Of a stretch of DNA of 64,000 bases, positions 24,184 through 33,960 are shown in pieces (the stretch's first letter is position 1; each line of letters starts with the position of its first letter). Position numbers and translations under genes: made by a program. The notes under the pieces are model-generated. The model worked only from the letters and a program-made list of their open reading frames with translations. It did not search any database and was not told the DNA's origin. Origin of the DNA: Cephalotus follicularis (Eukaryota > Streptophyta > Magnoliopsida > Oxalidales > Cephalotaceae); contig BDDD01002020.1 in assembly GCA_001972305.1 (NCBI GenBank), positions 366,809 to 430,808 of the forward strand, written 5' to 3'.

Positions 24184-25083
24184 TGTGTGTGTTTTGCCTG
24201 GTATGGCGGTTGACGTGTGTGTTTTGCATGGTATGGCGGCTGACCACGGGATATTGTGGTGTTGTTCCTCTTCTCTTGTTTATCTTGGGCACAGTTGTTT
24301 TACTTGTGATGCTATCTTTTGTTGGAATCCTCTACTTATTGATGTTTGACTATCTTTTCCTTTGGCAGACTCCGAGGAGTGGAGCCTTGTGATATTGCTG
24401 AGTTTGTGTTCCTTTGTTTATCCCCTGACTTGTTCTGTTTTGCCCAGTGGGGCTTGATTATATATTTCTTTTCCTTGTGCGTCCAGTGGTTGTGGATGCT
24501 TTGGAGAATGCTTGTTCTTGCTCACTAGTCATTTGGACTAATCCCCTCCTAGTTGTTTTGCAGAGGAAGCTGCTGTGACTGCCAGGGCAGTCTTGTGGGT
24601 TGACAAGGTAGTCTGCGGGGGATGTACAGAGCTGCCGACTTCATGGGCTCGTCCTTGCATGCATTCATGGGGCCATATGGGTTTTATTCTTTTGTTGTAT
24701 GGTCCCCGGCCTGGGGAGGATATGTTATTCTTTTGTATGGGTCCCTGGCTTGTGAACAGGGGATGATATTTTGTGAACTTGATATATATTATTTTGAAAT
24801 GATGATATGATGTGTTCTCTTGATGATTTATTGTGTTTAATGATGAGATTTTCGTGTTTTTACTTGAAACGTTATGTTACGCTTGTTTATCGAGAAGGTT
24901 ACCCGAGGTCGGGCAGGTTAGGGGATCTCCCCAGGGCGGGGGGTCAACCTGTGGGGCTCGTGTCCTGACCTTAGGGTTGTTAAGGCTGGGTTGGTTTATG
25001 TTTTGGTCTGGCATTGTCGTTGGGCTCTGTCCGAGGAGAACATGTTGTCCGAGGAGACGTCCAAGGAGAACGTGTTGTCCAGG

Positions 25084-25203
25084 GAGGACATGCCCGAGGA
25101 GGACATGCCCGGGTATGACATGCCCGGGGAGGCCATGCTCGGGGATGTCATGCCCGGGGAGGTCATTCTCGGGGAGGTCATGCCCGAGGAGGTCATGCCC
25201 GGG
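25084..25203. repeat. 15-bp minisatellite, eight units
   Basis: Eight consecutive 15-bp units of the form GAGGACATGCCCGGG fill exactly 120 bases with a few substitutions. As the unit is a multiple of three, every frame stays open across it, which creates apparent proteins with a five-residue repeat. Confidence 0.9.
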
Positions 25204-25625
25204 GTCAGTCGTCCAATGAGGACATGCCCGTGGATGGCTCATCCGGGGAAAGCATGTCTTAGGATGGTGGTGCAGGCATGGCTTGTGTTTGTCGTTTTGT
25301 GTTGTGTGATGTTGGCATCCCCTGCCCGGGACCCCAGGCAAGATATAGTGTTGCGTTCTCTGCCCTGGCTCCCTCCCCTGGCATGTTCCTTTAGTGGAAC
25401 GGTGCGTTTGGGCAGTGGTTGTGGCGCGTGTTTCTTTTAGTTAAATGGTGAGTTTTTGAAATGGTTTTATGTAAGGCTTATTTACAGTTTTGCCATTTCC
25501 TATTTTATTTCTTCCCTGCCATGTGTTTTGGCATTGTTTTGGCTCTGTTTTGGCTTAGAGGAGATGGGAAATTCCTCCTTCCTGCCGGGCGATTCGTTCG
25601 ATGTGGCTATCATGAGGGGCGGGTC

Positions 25626-25652
25626 GTCACACACACACACACACACACACAC
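25626..25652. repeat. CA dinucleotide repeat
   Basis: An uninterrupted run of CA units lies at the right junction of the LTR-like insertion. Confidence 0.9.
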
Positions 25653-26185
25653 AATAAATTCACAATGGGTACGAAGAGCGTCGCCAACTCCTGGCCCCAA
25701 TGTCGTACATCCTGACATCGGCCCCCAACTCCTGTAAGCACGAGCAGGTCACGGTACAGTGAGTTACCCAGCCATCTACTGGCAACCCGACCACTAGCCA
25801 TCGCTGGCATCTCCGCCACGCAACTAGTACGGCCACAATCACAATCACAACCAATATCACAAACACAATCATCTCAGTACTCGATCAGCTTTCAAAGAAA
25901 TTTATAAGATAAAAATACTTGAAAACAATCACGTTTTCACGATGTCATGATTCTCAGTTCACGATGTCACAAATCTCAGTTCACGATGTTTTGGAAGCCA
26001 TTTTCACAATCTTCCGAAAATATACATTTTACTCAAAACATACATTTTTGTGTAAAGTAATGATTCATAATAATCATGTATGCACTTCCAAAATGATAAA
26101 ATATTTCACAATCAATAATAATCAATTCACAATTCAGTTTATCACAATACACAATGCACACATATGCTCACAATGCAAAACAGCC

Positions 26186-26660
26186 CCAAATAGTCGGCTG
26201 TCTCCCCCCTGACAGTCAGTTGTTTTTCTTCAACAGTCGGCTATCCTCACTCTGCAGTCAGCTGCCCACGGTCAACAGTCGACAGTCGACTGCCCTCTTT
26301 GGCAGTCGGCTGGTCACTCACTCAACCACTTGGCTGTCCTCCTTTGGACAGTTGGCTGGTCCATGAACAGTACACATCCCGTCACCGTCACTTACCCCAA
26401 CATGCCACCTCAGCAAACCCGGGTAAAGTGACACGTGGACAGTCAGCTATACCACCCACAGTCGGCTGCCTTCTCTTTGGCAGTTGGCTATCCCAAACAG
26501 CAGGAGGTAACCTCCATTAAAACGCATGAACAGTCGACTGGCTCCTTTACGCAGTCGGCTGTTTCCCTTGAGTAGTCGGCTGTTCTCACCGAACAGTCGA
26601 CTGCTAGCCTCGGACAGTCAGCTGTCCTCCTTGGACAGTCGGCTGGCCCTGCGGACAGTG
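26186..26660. repeat. Palindrome cluster CAGTCGACTG / CAGTCGGCTG
   Basis: More than a dozen copies of ACAGTCGRCTG occur at irregular 15-40 base spacing, including perfect CAGTCGACTG at 26283-26292, 26531-26540 and 26594-26603. Spacers are CT-rich and unrelated. It lies downstream of the predicted minus-strand TATA box near 27075. Confidence 0.88.
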
Positions 26661-27187
26661 CACAAAACAGCAGATAATACATGAAATTCTCAATCCAAAT
26701 CCATTCGAAACAGAGTATTCATCAACCACAAAACACATTCATGCTCATATCACAGTACATTGCATGCATTTCATCTATGGACATTATTATGATTGAACTC
26801 AAACCACAATTATAAACTTTCCCCTACCTTGAATTCCAAGTTAGGAATTGCAACCACCTCTTTAAGTCCCGGATTCGAGGCGTTCAAAGCTCCCAGGTCC
26901 GTTCAACGGCTCCAACAAGCTCAGTTCTCCCAAGGGTTCGAGCTTCCCAGCCTCCGGTTAAAGTATAGAACACTTGGGCTTAACTTCTCCCTCTCCTTTC
27001 CTCTCCTTCTTCCTCACAACTCTATGGTTTCTTTTCTCTCTTACAAAACTGATTGAAAGAGGAGAAGAAATGTGTTTTTATGGGGAAAACGTGTTTCTCC
27101 ATTTCTCTCTATTTCTGCCGACATTTCCCATCAATCACTCATCTCTCTGCCATGATAAGCCTGGCACGCATGTTATGTTGTCCGACC

Positions 27188-27340
27188 CATGGCAGTCGAC
27201 TGTCTTCCTTGGCAGTCGATTGTCTTCCTTGGCAGTCGGCTATCCCTGCTGACAGTTCCAGCAGGCTGTTTCTCTCAACAGTCAGTTGTTCCACTTAAGG
27301 GGGTCCAGTCGACCGTCTCTCTCTGACAGTCGACTGCCCG
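27188..27340. repeat. Second CAGTCGACTG cluster in the same LTR
   Basis: Copies include a perfect palindrome at 27193-27202 and others near 27211, 27231, 27279, 27306 and 27328. This block lies upstream of the predicted minus-strand TATA box, mirroring the two-block layout of the related LTR at 5499. Confidence 0.85.
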
Positions 27341-28323
27341 CCCTGTTCCCACTACATTTCTTTAACTTTTTGCTTAAGTCTTAACATCACAAAGTGGAAA
27401 AATCATGATTCTCATTAATTTAAAGCATAGACTACATCAGAAATACAATACTACACTTAAATGAAAATCCAGGGCGTTACACATAGGCATATTGTAGGCC
27501 TGGCACTGGAGCATGACACTATCCGTAGCGGTGTGATTAGTCTACGGCGTCTCTCTATGTATAATAATCCTATGGAGAGGATTTGAACCCATTTATGATA
27601 GAGGTGTATGGGTCAGCCCTAGGATATATGTATGTTATGTTATGTTATGGGAATTGACTATGTAGTGACGTACACGTCATTCCATTAGGCAAGTGGATCC
27701 CCGGGAATCCCTTGCATATGTATATGTTAGTTATGTATGTGCATCTCTTAGTATGAAACATTGGTTTGGAAATGTTTGGAAATTAATATGCTCAGAATCT
27801 TATTTTCACTTTATGCAGATTTGCGAATCTATATGTATATGTTTGACATTGAAAGCTTCTTAAATCGCACATTTCAGTTTTGTTAATTGCTATGTTTTCA
27901 TAAAGTGTTCGTATTACTTTTGTGCGTAAAATGTTTTGCTACTCTATATCCGTACTGAGGTTTGCTCAACCGCGTTTTTGTTTTCCATGTGGTAGGTTTT
28001 CAAGGGCATCAGGGGCAAGTGTGAAGAATGTTCCTACCGAATGTCAGAGTTTTAGTTAGCAATTAAACATTATTATTTTAATTGGATATTGTGGTCATAT
28101 GTGGACCTTCAGGGATTTATTGATACTTTGAGCTTAGTTTTGAGTTGGAATATTAATTATGGTTTTGAGTTTATCATAATGTTTCGGATTTATGGTTTTG
28201 ATGATCTTAATAAATGATACTTTATCTCATTTTGATATAATGGAATAAAGGTTTATCCATTATAGTTATGATTTTGTAAGTTAGTTCTGTGTGACATCCC
28301 GATCCCAAAACGGGGGTGTTACA

Positions 28324-28752
28324 CAATCCGTCTATAGTCATATGCACAAACAATATGCATAATATCCTTATGACAAGTAAATATGATGCAATAAATGCTA
28401 AAAGCAAAATTTGTTGTTTCTGGTCGCTACACATTATAACATAACAAATTTTTTGGCTAATACTGGTGACGGTCAGGGGAAAATCAATATGCTACCCACG
28501 CTCAGAGGACCGAACATCTACCAGCTGCACTCGTGTGTCCACGGGCATATGATCTGTCTCAGGGTGTGCAAAACTCAATGGGGAAGCTTTAGGCATAGAC
28601 AAACATGTTGTCCTGTGTGCCATCTCTACAAGAACTCGTCATAATTTATATTAATACAAGTGTTAAACTTGTGCTACTATTAACAAAAAATGTCATGCAG
28701 AATGACAATATTAAAAATACTATTACCAACAACCTTTATTACATAGTAATAG
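28324..28752. repeat. Unclassified sequence between LTRs
   Basis: Bases 28324-28433 may be the outer end of a minus-strand LTR, since they finish CTGGTCGCTACA. From 28434 to 28752 I see no recognisable gene or repeat. The open frames here lack any familiar motif. Confidence 0.3.
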
Positions 28753-31358
28753 TGTAATAACCGGAAGTTTCGTTGAAGTTATTGCTTATGGAAGTGTGCT
28801 TGATCTAAGTCTTGTATGTTGTGGAGTATGTTGTTTTGCATTGCATGATTGTTTTGCATCATGTTTTGTGTGTTTGGTATCATGTGTGATGAAGAAAGCG
28901 TCGAGAGTATAGTTTAAAGCATCAACAGTTATCTTAAGCGTCGATGAATGCCTTAAAGCGTCGACCAGTGTGCCAACATGATTCCTAAATTGACAAAGCA
29001 AATACTCTTGGATTTTGCCTTACAATCTTGGTTTTGAAAGCACATAACTTGTTTGTTGATGTGAAGGAATGCTTAAACAAAACATGCGAGTAAAATAGTA
29101 TGGTCAAAACAGGAAAAATATGCAGAACAGTCTTTTTGGCGTCAACGCCCATATTATATACGTCAACGTGCTGGGCTTGAGCACATGTTTTTGGCTTTTC
29201 AAGATGATTCTCGTCAACGCGTTCATTATTCTCGTCGATGTGCTGGGGATGGCATTATCCGCATCAACCTCATAGGGAGGACGTCAACGCCACGATGTGA
29301 AATTTCGGATAGTGGCCTTGGACGTTAACGTGAAGACTTTTTAGCATCAACACCTACGAGGAAGACGTCAACGCTATCATTAGACGTCAACACAAAAGGA
29401 TGCTCATATCTCAAGTAGCATTGGACGTTAACGCATAAAGAAGACGTTAACGCTCACAAATGACATTTACGTCAATGCTATGAATACGAGTCAACATCAA
29501 AGATATGCAAAATGTTACAGAGGTTTTAGGCGTTAACACCATTCGTAAGCGTCGACGCCCAAACCAGCAGATCAGTTGTCGATTCTAGCTTTTGCCTCTT
29601 TGTGAGTTAATTGTTATAATTATGGACACATGTCAAGCAAGGGAGTGAGGAATTAAGATATTTTGATGTTGGAATGATGATAAGGGACAAGTGTCATCAT
29701 TTGGAGGGAGAGAATTAAGCACATGGGCAACTAGGAGATGACTCACATGGGAGATGACATCACTTGGGGCAAGGTGGCATGGTAACTCATTACGCAAGCT
29801 TGGACCCCAAGTCTCTCTCTTTCTATATATATATATATGTGTGTAGTTATGGCCTGGAAAAGGTTGGTTTTTGCTGAGTTTTGCTAGCATAATTTAGCTA
29901 AGAGAAGGAGAGAAGGAGATTAGAGCAAGGTAAGGATTCCTACTAATTTTTCTAAAGTATCAAATGTTCTGTTTTCTTCTGATATTTTACAGCAGATTGT
30001 TTTATTCATAACTTTTTCGTTTCTTAATGAAAATTTTAATGGTTGAATGTTTTGGAAACTTTGAGATGTCCTCTAAAACTATTATATTTTTTATGTTTCA
30101 AAATTCTGTCAACTTTTTGACGAAATTCTATATTTAAGATTACTGCTCATGTTCTACTTTCACATGGGACCTGTAACTTTAAAAATTTACTGCATATTCG
30201 TTTCTCAACCAAAAATTATGAGCTTTACCATTCTGGAATATTTTAAATGTCTAATTTAACTTTTATTTTTTAAGTTTTCTTTGGAAATGAATGCTTCTAT
30301 ACGAAAAATCAGTTTTAAGAATATTGTGCAATGTTGTTTTTATGAATACTTCGAGCTGATCATTCAAGGTATTGAGAAATGATTTTACAAAATGAGAAAT
30401 GGTAATGAATTGAGATGAAAAACTCTTGAGTTGCAACCCAAAGAGGGATAATGGAGCGGAGAGTGCTCGCGGACATGCATGTGATGTAAGGATAGTAATC
30501 GGGGAGTGCACAAGGCCCGGTGAAGAATGGTTCAATTGGGTTCTTTGAGTTTATAAAACCCCTCAGTTATTTATGAAACATTTTGATTCATGAGATATGG
30601 TCAGAAAAGAGATGAATGTGAAATGTGCTGGTTTATAAAATGATACCAGAAAATGATTTTCAATGATGTTTTGTTTTCAAGTATGGCTGGGCTATATACC
30701 AGAAAAATGTATGAATTGGAAATGTTTTGATAAAAATTATCAAAAATGGATTTCGATAACGTTTTTACGACTATGATTCTTACTGGGCTATTTGAGCTCA
30801 CTCATTTCAATGTTTTATTTTCAAATAAAATTTTTCAGAAAATGGTTGAACGTGGAATTTTGAGCTTTAGCGGAAGTTCGTAAAAGAAGTTTGGAAAGGA
30901 GTTATGTTATGCAATGACTGTTTTATGATGTAATAAGTCTATCTTTCCATTGTGTATTGTATTATGTCAAGTTATGTGTAAATGTAAGGATACTAGAAAG
31001 GTTTGTTACGATGAAAGTATGATGTTTAGTGTTGAAAGTTGTAAGACATATTTGAGATTATGAGAAATAAATGAAAGATGTTAATAAAAATGTAAGATTT
31101 TTGATATATAATAGTTTCAATTGAGAGTATGATGATTCTAAAGTTTAGTCTTCAAAGTTGTAAATATATTTTGAAGTTATGAGGTTATTGAATACGATAT
31201 AACATCGAGATTGTTAAACGATTTAAATGGTTGAAAGATGTTAGAAATAAGCAAGAACATAGAGATGGTTATTTGATCAATGATTCACCCCCAAGTAACG
31301 CACCGATTCCTCGAAGTTTGCTTTGAGCATTTAGCGAACTCGGATCGGGGGTGTTACA
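28753..31358 (+). repeat. 5' LTR of element 2
   Basis: This 2606-bp repeat aligns throughout with 35522-38125. A long TATATA run at about 29824-29838 precedes GTGTGTAGTTATGG and is the likely promoter. Palindromes of the GCGTCGACC / CGTCAACG type lie upstream, at 28895-28975 and 29138-29560. Confidence 0.92.
28895..29560. repeat. Palindrome clusters CGTCAACG / GCGTCGACG in 5' LTR
   Basis: Variants include AAGCGTCGATGA, AAGCGTCGACC, GGCGTCAACGCCC, ACGTCAACG, ACGTTAACGC and AAGCGTCGACGCCC near 29548. Here the core often reads TCAA or TTAA rather than TCGA, as would follow C-to-T change at CpG sites. All lie upstream of the TATA run at about 29824. Confidence 0.78.
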
Positions 31359-31362
31359 AGAA

Positions 31363-31373
31363 TGGTATCAGAG
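31363..31373 (+). other. Primer-binding site, initiator tRNA-Met, element 2
   Basis: TGGTATCAGAG begins five bases after the 5' LTR end and is complementary to the 3' end of initiator tRNA-Met. Confidence 0.9.
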
Positions 31374-31440
31374 AGTTGAATATTGTTATATTTTGAGGAT
31401 ATAAATTGTGTGGAAATATTTGCTGATCTGATTTCTTTAG

Positions 31441-31782
31441 ATGTCATCAAAGAGTGAGTCAGATCATTCGGAGACTAGTATAGGATTTAATAACTAGGAA
31501 TCAGAAACTTCGGGAAGAGAAAGAAATTTTAAGAGGGATCATAGCGAAGAACCAAAAAGAATTTTTCCTCATATATATCAAACGGAAGAAGAGTATAATC
31601 AGGAGTTAGCAAGAAAGGACGAGATTCTTAGAGAAATTAAGTCAGGTACGAAGATCCTTTTGAGGTATATCTGGGGAATCAATGGAATAGTTATGCGAGG
31701 GGTTAGAGAAAAATTGCTGATGATGATAAGGCGTATTCGAGAGGAGACACTAGATGACTATGCATCTAGTGACGAGGATTAG
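31441..31782 (+). pseudogene. Extra small ORF between PBS and gag, function unknown
   Basis: From ATG at 31441 a frame of 114 codons runs to a stop at 31780-31782, interrupted only by one TAG at 31495-31497. It would encode a charged protein beginning MSSKSESDHSETS and ending YASSDED. The middle has a predicted helical, basic stretch (RYIWGINGIVMRGVREKLL). It precedes gag by 160 bases. In an element where gag has many stops, retention of this frame suggests it was once a real gene. I recognise no domain. Element 1 has no room for it: only about 170 bases separate its PBS and gag. Confidence 0.5.
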
Positions 31783-31942
31783 ATTAGTAATGAAGAAGCT
31801 TTATGTAAAAATGTAAGATATGTGCAAAGAAGTGAAAAGGCTAGTCTCCTCGTAAGGTATTGAGTATTAGAATTTAATTGTTGTGCCTAACATATGAGTA
31901 GAATTGTCTAAGGCTAAGAACTAACTCGTAAGTATTAACAAG

Positions 31943-32650
31943 ATGGCTAACTTAAGACGAGGTAGCAGTCAAAGAAGAAATGTGCCAGTCAACGAAGAAG
32001 ATAACTCTCTAACTGCAGTATTAAGTCAGTTAGCCCAAGCTATCGCGAATAATAAAGGTAATAACCATCAAGCGCCTTTGCCAGTAAGGCCAACCCTATA
32101 ACAGTTTGTGAGGAAAGATCCAAAGACATTTTAGGGAGAAGTAGATCTTATGGAAGCGGAAGCATGGATTCAAGGAAATGAAAAGATCTTTCGAGCCTTG
32201 AATTGCATGGATCGTTAGAAAGTGGAGTTCTCGATCTATACGTTGGAAGGAGAAGCGGATCAGTGGTGGAAGATGATAGAGAGAATAAAGACACGTCAGG
32301 AGTTGGAAGAGATGACATGGGAGACATTTAAGGAAATATTTATGGATAAATAATTTCCTCAAACAATGAAAGATAAGATGGAGGAAGATTTCCTTCGACT
32401 GGAACAAGGTGAGTCCGAATCGGTAGCTCAATACGAGGTAAATTTTGCAAGGTTGTCTCGATAGGCTACTCAAGTGGTGTCGACGGAGCAAAGAAGAGCG
32501 AATAGGTTTTGCAAGAGTTTAAAACCCAACTTTCGAAGATTGTTGATAGCATAGGATCCGCAAACCTATGAAGTGGTGTTGAAGGGTGCGATAACCAGAA
32601 GTACCAGCAAAAACGGATGGACTAAGGACAAGAAAAGAGGAAGGTAGGCG
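31943..32650 (+). pseudogene. gag of element 2, multiple stops
   Basis: The frame starts MANLRRGSSQRRNVPV at 31943 and shows Gag-like motifs: QFVRKDPKTF, EAEAWI, YTLEGEADQWWKMIE, MTWETFKEIF and FLRLEQGESESVAQYEVNFARL. In-frame stops interrupt it at least six times (after PVRPTL, DPKTF, NCMDR, IFMDK, ARLSR and RLLIA). Several are TAG or TAA where Gln or Trp would fit, as expected from C-to-T decay at methylated sites. The zinc knuckle and first part of protease are missing because similarity jumps to protease near 32660. Confidence 0.85.
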
Positions 32651-33960
32651 AATCCTCTAGCAATCTTGAATTTTGACATAATATTAGGCATGGATTGGCT
32701 CTCGAAAAATCATGCTAATGTTGACTGTTCCAAGAAGGAAGTTAGGTTTGCTATACCTAATCAACCCGAGTTTATCTTCCAAAGCGCGAGAGTTAGTAAA
32801 TCTCTAAGTTTCGTATCATCAATTCAAGCTAAACGATTGTTGAAAAGCGGTTGCAAAGGTTACCTCGCATATGTCGTAGACACCAAGGAAGAGAAGATGA
32901 GGATAGAAGATGTTTATATTGTTAAGGAGTTTACGAATTTATTTCCTGAAGATCTACCTGGCATACCACCGGATCGAGAAGTAGAATTTGCAATTCACAT
33001 AGTCCCTGGAACGGCTCCTATTTTGAAGAGTCCTTATCGTATGGCGCCAACTGAGTTGAAAGAATTGAAGGATCAGTTGCAAGAATTTTTGGATAAAGGA
33101 TTTATCCGACCGAGTGTATCACCGTAGGGTGCACCGGTGTTGTTTGTAAGAACAAAGACGGGACGATGAGACTCTGTATCGATTACCGAGAATTCAATCG
33201 AGTTACCATCAAGAATAAATACCCACTGCCAAGGATTGACGATTTAATTGATCAGCTCAAGAATGCTCGGTATTTCTTGAAGATTGATCTTCGATCGGGT
33301 TACCATCAAGTGAAGGTCAAGAAGGAAGCTATACCGAAAAATGCTTTTAGCACAAGATATGGTCATTACGAGTTTTTGGTAATGTCATTTGGATTGACAA
33401 ATGCTCCAGATGCATTTATGGATTTGATGAATAGGATATTTAGCAAATTTTTGGATCAATTTGTAATAGTTTTCATTGATTACATTTTGGTATACTCGAA
33501 GAGTCGAGAACAGCATGAAGAGCACTTAACTAGTGTGTTACAAACACTGAGGAAGGAACGGCTTTACACTAAGTTTAACAAGTGCCAATTTTGGATGGAG
33601 GAAGTGTCTTTCTTGGGTCACATGATTTCACGAGAAGGCATGTCAATGGACCCTGCTAAGACTATGGCAATAAGAGAATGGAAAAGACCAACGTCGGTAG
33701 CAGAAATACGAAGTTTTCTTGGATTGGCAGGCTACTACCGAAGGTTCGTTGAAAATTTCTCTCACATCACGAACCCTCTAACAAGGTTAACACAGAAAAA
33801 TGTTAAGTTCGAATGGTCTGATCAATGCGAAGAGAGTTTCTTGGAGTTACTTAAGGATTATGATTGCCATTCAGTACCATCCGGAAAAAGCGAATGTCGT
33901 GACGGATGCCCTGATTCAAAAGAGCACAGGAAATTTGGCAATGCTTACCGCACATGAGGA
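32651..33960 (+). pseudogene. Protease C-terminus and reverse transcriptase of element 2
   Basis: Protease begins only at NFDIILGMDWLSKNHANVDC, so the catalytic Asp loop is deleted. The linker has FTNLFPEDLPGIPPDREVEF. RT has [24 protein letters not shown], a stop at about 33126 where Trp is usual, a one-base frameshift near 33150, then [22 protein letters not shown]. The catalytic box reads FIDYILVYS, so the second essential Asp is Tyr. [15 protein letters not shown] follows. The frame then jumps from QCEESF to LELLKDYDC, skipping most of RNase H. The enzyme cannot be functional. Confidence 0.9.

Larger units (their letters stand above)
22939..25631 (+). mobile_element. LTR-like insertion rich in minisatellites, orientation uncertain
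   Basis: The ends TGTAATACCTC and GGGTCGTCACA resemble the other LTR termini, and flanking sequence belongs to the host LTR. No clean target duplication is visible: the left flank is an AT dinucleotide run and the right flank a CA run, so slippage may have erased it. It contains a 25-bp repeat (23955-24183), a 15-bp repeat (25084-25203) and a CTT run (23216-23232). Open frames of up to 154 codons on both strands follow these repeats and have no recognisable domain. Confidence 0.6.
22432..27481 (-). mobile_element. Solo LTR (family B), minus orientation, itself interrupted
   Basis: It starts TGTCACACCCCG and ends CAGGGCGTTACA, with a perfect CATAG duplication. The first 150 bases match the reverse complement of the end of the LTR at 5499-8059, so the two are relatives. 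Without the insertion at 22939-25631 its length is about 2.36 kb. On the minus strand a CATAAAAAC box near 27075 precedes a CT-rich leader. Its palindromes are of the CAGTCGACTG type, unlike those in its relative. Small open frames here are not supported as genes. Confidence 0.87.
20764..28323 (+). mobile_element. Solo LTR (family D), interrupted by 22432-27481
   Basis: It starts TGTAATATCCCGATTCG and ends GATCCCAAAACGGGGGTGTTACA. The flanks CTATC (20759-20763) and CAATC (28324-28328) match at 4 of 5 positions. Its own sequence (20764-22431 and 27487-28323) totals about 2.5 kb and has no credible gene. Palindrome clusters lie at 20899-21035 and 21595-21900. Confidence 0.75.

Noticed and set aside
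24877..25440. Overlapping open frames of 128-154 codons on both strands
   Set aside because: They are open on both strands because of the 15-bp minisatellite and GC-rich sequence. They have no domain and no gene context.
26186..26660. CRISPR-like array of short repeats with unique spacers
   Set aside because: Repeats are only about 10 bases, spacing is irregular, and copies are imperfect. The block lies in a plant LTR with no cas genes. It is better described as clustered palindromes.
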